NCBI GenBank assembly: GCA_032717465.1
Contig: CM064632.1
Coordinates: forward strand, 23,488,465 to 23,552,464
Origin: Coenobita brevimanus
Lineage: Eukaryota > Arthropoda > Malacostraca > Decapoda > Coenobitidae
Direction: 5' to 3'
DNA length: 64,000 nucleotides
A program made the translations under genes and the position numbers. Shown one piece after another: positions 54,362 through 64,000 of the stretch. Positions within the stretch are counted from its first letter, which is position 1; every line of letters begins with the position of its first letter. Below the pieces are notes generated by a model that saw nothing but the letters and a program-made list of their open reading frames with translations, was not told the origin of the DNA and searched no databases.

Positions 54362-57347
54362 TGTCTATCTATCTATCTATATACCTAGGCTGCTTCCCCC
54401 AAGGAAAGGGAGGTAGCCGAGACAGGACGACACACTCCCCATTTACTCATCCATTCAAACACATTCATTCGCATCTTAGCCCCAAAGGGGAGAACGGACA
54501 GATCCTCACCGCACCAAACAGCACAAGGGTCAACTGCGCAATGCAATCAGTGACATCCACAGCAGGGCCCGACAGCAGAACTGGTTTACCCCTGCCACAT
54601 CATACCCTTACCTGCACCTGACCTGACTAGCTGATCAGATCAAATGCGGGAGAATATCCCTCAGTGCTGCGTCATCACTTATTCATTCACAATTTCTCTC
54701 CATTTATTTCTGTCACGCACAGCCACTCTTCCTTGTTCAACAGACATCGCTCTCGCATCCAGCGCTCTCTTCACACTGTCCATCCATCCTATTCGTGGTC
54801 TTCCTCTCAGCCTTACACCCCTCACATCAGATCTAGTTATCTTTTTCACCAATCGCTCATTATCCATTCTCTCCATATGCCCAAACCATCGCAACACCCT
54901 CTGCTCAACTCTACCAGCCGTCTCCCGAACAACTCCAGTTCTCCTTCCCACTTCATCATTTCGCACTCGATCCATAGGCGTCACTCCACACATACTCCTC
55001 AGACACCTCATCTCCATTACATTCAAACTTTTCCTCTCTGCTACACCCACATTCCATGTTTCAGCCCCATATAACGCAGTCGGTACCACAACACCCTCAT
55101 ACAGCCTTCTCTTTACATCCATTCTAAGCGAACAACATCTAAACACTTTTTTCATTCCTCCCAGCACCTTTCCTACTTCATTTATTCTAAACTTCACTTC
55201 TGCATCTATTCTTCCATCCACAGCAATATGTGACCCTAGATATTTAAAACACTCTACCTCCTCAAGCAACTCGCCATTCAAAACTATATTCATCCCCCTA
55301 CCATCTATCAACCTCATACACTTCATCACTTTACTCTTATTCTCATTTACTTTCAATTTCCTCCTTTCACACACCCTTCCAAACTCCTCTACCAACTGTC
55401 TCAATCCCTCCTCTGAATCAGCCACCAGTGCAGTATCGTCTGCAAACAACAGCTGCTTCAGATTCCACTCTCCACCATCAACATTCACCAGACTCAGACC
55501 TCCACCTAAAACTCTCGCATTCACCTCCCTTACAACACCATCCATGTAAATATTAAACAACCAAGGCGACATCACACATCCCTGTCGCAGCCCCACTCTC
55601 ACGGGAAACCAATCACCCACAGCATTTCCCACTCTTACACATGCTCTACTATTTACATGAAAACTTTTCACCCCTTTCAGTAACCTACCATCAAGTCCAT
55701 ACAATCTTAAAGCAGTCCACAAAGCCTCCCTATCAATTCTATCATACGCTTTCTCTAAATCCATGAATGCCCAAAACACATCCTTGCCTTTCGCTAAATA
55801 CTTTTCTCACACTTGTCTCACAGCAAACACCTGATCCACGCATCCCCTATCTCTCCTAAAGGCACACTGCTCCTCACCAATCACTCCCTCTGTACCCTCT
55901 CTAACTCTCATAATTAACACTCTACCATACACCTTACATACAACACTCAACAGACTTAGACCCCTAAAGCTAGTACATTCATACTTATCACCCTTGCCTT
56001 TATACAACGGGACCACACAGGCACTTGCCCAGTAAATTGGCACCATACCTTTCACAAAGCACACATTCAACAGTCTTACTAACCAGTCAACAACAGTCAC
56101 TCCACCACCCTTCAGGCATTCCACAGCACACCCATCCATACCTGCAGCTACCCTGTTTTCATCTCCTTTACTGCCTTCTCCACTTTCTCCTTCGTGATCA
56201 AAGAATCATTCAACTCTCCCAACACATTTATTCCTTGCACCCTTCCATCCGTCACAATCTCAGCCACCCTTTCCTCCTCTACATTTAACAATCTTTCAAA
56301 ATACTCTGCCCATCTCTTCCTTACTGCATCCATCTCAGTTAACATCCTTCCATCCTCTGCTTTTACTCCTTCTTCCTTCACAGACTCTCCCTTTCGCACT
56401 CTTTTCACCTCCTTCCAAAACATTTTCTTATTCTGTTGAAAATTCTCTGTCAGCCGCCTACCCCACCTGTCATCTGCTGCCACTTTAGCATCATGCACAG
56501 CCCTTCTCGCCCTATTCCTCTTTTCCTTATACCTTTCATATGACATCTCATCCTTCCTCTGCAGCCACACTTCATATGCACGTCTCTTCTCAGCCACAGC
56601 CATACTTACTTCCTCGCACCACCATTCACTTCCTTTTCTTACACCACCACCCACACGTCTCACACCACACACCTCTTCTGCATGCCCCACCACAGCACTC
56701 TTAAACAACTGCCATTCCTCCTCCAAACTACCATTTTCCCGATCTTTCACTGCGTGCCACTCATCTTTCAATTTCTCCTGATACTCAATCTTTTTTTCTC
56801 TTTTATCCAACTCACTCACTTTCAAAACCTCCCTGCCACACCTAACCCTCCTAGCTCCCACCCATCTCTTACCTACTCTTAACTTTCCCTCCACCAGGTA
56901 GTGGTCAGACATACCTCCACCCTCCCCTCTAAGAACTTTTACATCCAACAATCTTCCTATTACATTCCTAGACACAACCACATAGTCCATCAAAGCTCTG
57001 TCAACAACCCTTCCACCCTCCTGTCTCACCCATGTATAATTATAAATATCTTCCTTCTCAAACAGCGTATTTCCAATCACCATCTCTCGCTCAACACACA
57101 TCGCTATCATTCGTTCCCCATTTTCATTTCTTCCATGCACACCATGCATACCTACTACACCTTCAACTGCTACATTTCCCACTCTAGCATTCAGACCTCC
57201 CATCATTACCACATTCACATTCGCTCCAAAACTCTGTAGACACTCATCAACATCATTCCAGAAAGACTCCCTCTCTTCTTCATTCCTTTTACTACCAGGC
57301 CCATATGCACTCACTAATACCCGCTGAAACGGTAAAATATCTGACAG
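54362..57347 (-). mobile_element. RTE-like non-LTR retrotransposon, 5' truncated, minus strand
   Basis: This relative of the 25.5-kb element lies in the opposite orientation. Its 3' end is the TAGATAGATAGATAGACAG-type tail (TCTATC repeats at 54362-54382 on the plus strand), preceded by a ~300-bp 3' UTR that differs from the first element's. The 5' end falls within the endonuclease near 57347 (frame LPFQRVLVSAYGPGSKRNE). Flanking DNA on both sides is the same ~82-bp degenerate tandem unit, so the LINE landed inside an array. Confidence 0.9.
54679..57347 (-). pseudogene. Endonuclease/reverse transcriptase ORF of the minus-strand RTE-like LINE
   Basis: The endonuclease segment (57347-56148) shows MGGLNARVG, NENGERMIAM, IGNTLFEKEDIYNYTW, ALMDYVVVS and MSDHYLV. 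The usual GDxN aspartate is Gly here (GGLN), so nuclease activity is doubtful. A one-base frameshift at about 56150 follows KAVKEMKTG. The reverse transcriptase continues with CVVPLYKGKGD and CAFRRDRGCVDQVF. A TGA at 55807-55809 follows VRQV, where a sense codon is expected. The frame from 55779 to 54679 is open for 366 codons: AFMDLEKAYDRID, LRQGCVMSPWLFNIYMDG, catalytic LLFADDTALVAD, TALYGAETWN, RWFGHMERMDNERL, LRGRPRIGW and a full C-terminus ending RNKWREIVNE. Confidence 0.9.
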
Positions 57348-57660
57348 AAGAACACAGCAACCCCCCGTTCATCTTAGGAATGTTAGCCAGAGAAGGAAAA
57401 TGAGAACTATAAGAAGTGATATATAAGACAGTGGAACAAAACAACCTTTTGCACCCTGAGAATATTGGCCACCAATGGAAAATAAGAAGGAAAGGTGACT
57501 TACTGGGCCAAGAATCATACCAAGCCACGCTCAGCTTAGAAATATTAACTAGCACAAGACGGCGAGGCAAAAGATGTAAACATAATATTATGCAGAAAAA
57601 CATACCAAGACACTGTCATTTCATGAATGTCAGTCAGTAAAAGAAAGTCATAAGTACAGG
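57348..57660 (+). repeat. ~82-bp degenerate tandem array, right flank of the minus-strand LINE
   Basis: Units with CATCTTAGGAATGTTAGCC, CCTGAGAATATTGGCC, CTCAGCTTAGAAATATTAAC and TTTCATGAATGTCAGTC lie near 57370, 57455, 57530 and 57615. Each is followed by a GGAAAATGAGAA-like block. Confidence 0.6.
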
Positions 57661-58799
<1,139 letters not shown>

Positions 58800-59394
58800 A
58801 AAGCAATGATAAAAGGCAAGAGCAGTAACTCGCGTAGGAGTCGTACTGGTAAATGATGAAGGAGTAAAGTTAAACCATTCAGTAGAAAACCAGAGAGACA
58901 GCAGATAAAACAGGAGGCTGAAAGATAAATGCATTAAAAGATAGAAGCACAGACCGTCGTGGGAGTAGCACAAGTAAATATTGAAATAGTAATAGTAAAA
59001 TAATTCAGTAGACATGCAGTAAAAGGAGGAACAGCAGAAGAAAACGTGAGGATGGAAGAGGTCACTATTAAAAGAAAAGAAAAAGAAGGCATGCTTACTG
59101 ACCGTCGTGTGAGTCGTAGTGATAAATTTTGAAGCTGCTGTAGTAAAATAATTCAGTAGGCAACCAGTAGCTGGAGAAAACAGCAGAAAAAAAAAAACGG
59201 GAGGCTGGTAGAGGTAACTATGATAAAAGAATAAAAAAGGCAGACTCACTGACCGCCGTGGAGTGGTAGACGTAAATTTTGAAGTAACAGTAGTAAAATA
59301 ATTTAGCAGGCAACCTATAGCGGGAGGAAACAGTAGAAGAAAACGGGATGCAGGGAGAGGTAACTATGGTAATAAAGAAGCCCTGCTCACTGAC
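58800..59394 (-). repeat. Decaying tandem array of the glutamate receptor exon 3' end and its splice donor
   Basis: Immediately downstream of the exon, four further copies of the segment ATTTAC..CTACGACTCC..GACG|GTCAGT plus about 100 intron bases follow head to tail. Their donor positions lie near 59251, 59100, 58952 and 58827, at spacings of 141, 151, 148 and 125 bp. The first two copies keep an intact GTCAGT donor, the third has GTCTGT and the fourth has lost it. Each unit also carries a pyrimidine run ending TAG that resembles an acceptor. No unit keeps an open frame across its length, so these are intronic pseudo-exon fragments rather than alternative exons. Confidence 0.75.
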
Positions 59395-59524
59395 CGTCAT
59401 GGGAGTCGTAGAGGTAAATGATGTGATCCCAGCGGTAGTGGTGGATGAGGTCAATGATGGCCTGGTGGTACTCGGGTCTCATCGTGGTGGCGTAGTCCAT
59501 CAGACCAGAAGACGGGTTCGGTAC
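59395..59524 (-). CDS. Internal exon of an AMPA-type ionotropic glutamate receptor (amino-terminal domain)
   Basis: The 130-bp exon encodes 43 codons plus one base, beginning VPNPSSGLMDYATTMRP and ending YRWDHIIYLYDSHD. The pattern MRP...I..yy.W....YLYDs.dG is characteristic of the ligand-binding-like amino-terminal domain of AMPA receptor subunits. The YLYDSHDG form is what arthropod GluRI subunits carry. On the minus strand the exon is preceded by a pyrimidine-rich tract ending ACAG (59528-59525) and followed by the donor GTCAGTGAG (from 59394), so both splice sites are visible. It starts in phase 0 and ends in phase 1. The family forms glutamate-gated cation channels in the neuronal or muscle membrane, and this domain is extracellular and directs subunit assembly. 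No flanking exons were recognised; the introns are probably long and repeat-filled. Subunit identity (GluRIA/GluRIB-like) is inferred. Confidence 0.85.
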
Positions 59525-59736
59525 CTGTACGCCAGAAAGACGGTGATGTATATTCTGTCGGTTATATACCGCATTTACTGTTGCTCTCACATATATGATT
59601 TTTGTCTCAAATATCTGTCTATGTATATCTATCTGTCTGGCTATATCTATCTATCTGTCTATCTATCTACCTACCTATCAATATTTTTTTATCTCACTCT
59701 GGTACCTGAGGGAAACTGGATGAATAAGTTGATATC

Positions 59737-59820
<84 letters not shown>

Positions 59821-60112
59821 TCCTCCATTACCAAAGAGGTTCACATTTTCTTTTTACACCATCTCTTTGAAAACTCCAGCAGAAAAAAGGATGCTGCATT
59901 AAGGAATATCTTCGTATACAGTTGAGTCTCTACAAGCCGCTATGCGAGTGTCATTTAGGCTTCCTTGTTGCTTCCAGACCTTTTTACTTGTTTGTTTCCG
60001 AGTAGTGAAGGACTTTGGGATGTAATTTAGGTGGTAGTACGTCATCGTTAACCAAATACAGTACACAGCGTTACTGTATGTATATCACCCACAACACTGT
60101 CTTGTATAGTGT
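59525..60112. other. Presumed intron upstream of the receptor exon
   Basis: (TCTA/TCTG)n-type repeats at 59620-59690 and (CT)n(CA)n at 59740-59818. No further exon recognised. Confidence 0.6.
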
Positions 60113-60450
60113 ATTTCCATTACCTATCTGTCTGTAGCCAGACGTCATAATCCCGTAAAGGGTGACCGTTTGTCGATTGAGTTAGTTGTTTTACGGGGAT
60201 CGCCACAAACCCTCCACCAAGCCACTTGCTGACACGTAAGAAACAAGTATAGGTTGGTTATATGGTTACCATCCAGCGGTGTAAATGGTTTCCTAACTCA
60301 CCGGAAACCATTGGGCTTGTCACTCAATGTAAAGCCACCCGAAAAAAGAAGGAAAAGTAGTACAGAGTGACAAGAAAGGAGAAATAGGAAGAGTGGAGGG
60401 CAGACACAGAAACCGAATGATTAAAGTGAATGAAGAAGTAGGCAGCATTC
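60113..60450 (-). mobile_element. Near full-length inverted copy of the (GATA)n-tailed SINE-like family
   Basis: The minus strand reads TGCTGCCTACTTCTTCATTC through GTGTCTGCCCTCC, AATGGTTTCCGGTGAGTTAG, CCGCTGGATGGTAACCATAT, CGTGTCAGCAAGTGGCTTGG, CCCCGTAAAACA and CACCCTTTACGGGATTATGA, ending CAGACAGATAGG. Block order and content match 8330-8766. This copy has the single rather than the duplicated 5' segment. Confidence 0.8.
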
Positions 60451-61964
<1,514 letters not shown>

Positions 61965-62225
61965 GTAAGTAAATATAAAACCTATGTGTATGTGTAATTA
62001 TCAAACTTATGTATGTGTAAATATTAAACTTATGTATGTGTAAATATTAAACCTATATATGTGTAAATAATAAACCTGTATTTGTATATATTAAACTTGT
62101 GAACGTGTAAACATTAAACCTGTGTGTGTGTAAATATTAAACCTACGTGTGAATATTAAACCTGTGTACAAATGAAACCTATGTGTGTATAAATATTAAA
62201 CGTATGTGTATGTGAAAAGATTAAA
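61965..62225 (+). repeat. ~20-bp minisatellite, about 12 units
   Basis: Degenerate units of TATGTGTAAATATTAAACCT. The repeat is AT-rich with recurring stop codons, so non-coding. Confidence 0.85.

Positions 62226-64000
<1,775 letters not shown>

Overview
The window looks like nuclear DNA of an arthropod, most likely a decapod crustacean. Three things suggest this: an extreme density of long perfect dinucleotide microsatellites; decayed non-LTR retrotransposons and tRNA-derived SINEs; and one recognisable host exon, from an ionotropic glutamate receptor of arthropod AMPA type. The group is inferred from these traits and no species can be named. There are no bacterial-type operons, rRNA genes, functional tRNA genes or CRISPR arrays. 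Almost every long open frame is a translated repeat, such as Cys-Val from (TG)n or Ser-Leu-Pro from pyrimidine tracts.

Layout. 1-8.3 kb holds microsatellites, a 2-kb polypyrimidine tract, a 1.6-kb polypurine tract and short tandem repeats. 8.3-13.7 kb holds a SINE-like repeat ending in (GATA)n, a possible unrecognised exon, a tRNA-derived SINE, a two-phase 22-bp/30-bp minisatellite, a MITE and an inverted-repeat region with a possible PIF/Harbinger scrap. 14.1-15.6 kb is a degenerate CATCAC-type satellite. 16-23.7 kb holds more MITEs, repeats and a 798-bp perfect (TG)n. 23.7-28.04 kb is a nested pair of LINEs: a plus-strand RTE-like element sits inside a minus-strand CR1/L2-like element. 33.3-36.65 kb is a Jockey/CR1-like LINE sitting in a degenerate tandem array. 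40.3-40.6 kb is a hAT-type MITE. 50.86-51.06 kb is a SINE with a perfect 14-bp target-site duplication. 54.36-57.35 kb is a minus-strand RTE-like LINE. 59.40-59.52 kb is the glutamate receptor exon. The rest is simple repeats and sequence without recognisable features.

How the parts relate. The host-gene signal is one 130-bp exon with both splice sites. The intron just downstream of it carries a decaying tandem array of the exon's own 3' end, splice donor and first ~100 intron bases. Both RTE-like LINEs end in (GATA)n, and the dispersed SINE-like family shares its last ~55 bp with one of them, which suggests trans-mobilisation. All four LINE copies carry frameshifts, stops or catalytic-site loss, so none appears autonomous. 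Two short repeat families recur across the window: an inverted-repeat MITE of 160-220 bp, and a short motif around GACGATTTTATTCAGCTG with more than twenty copies in both orientations.
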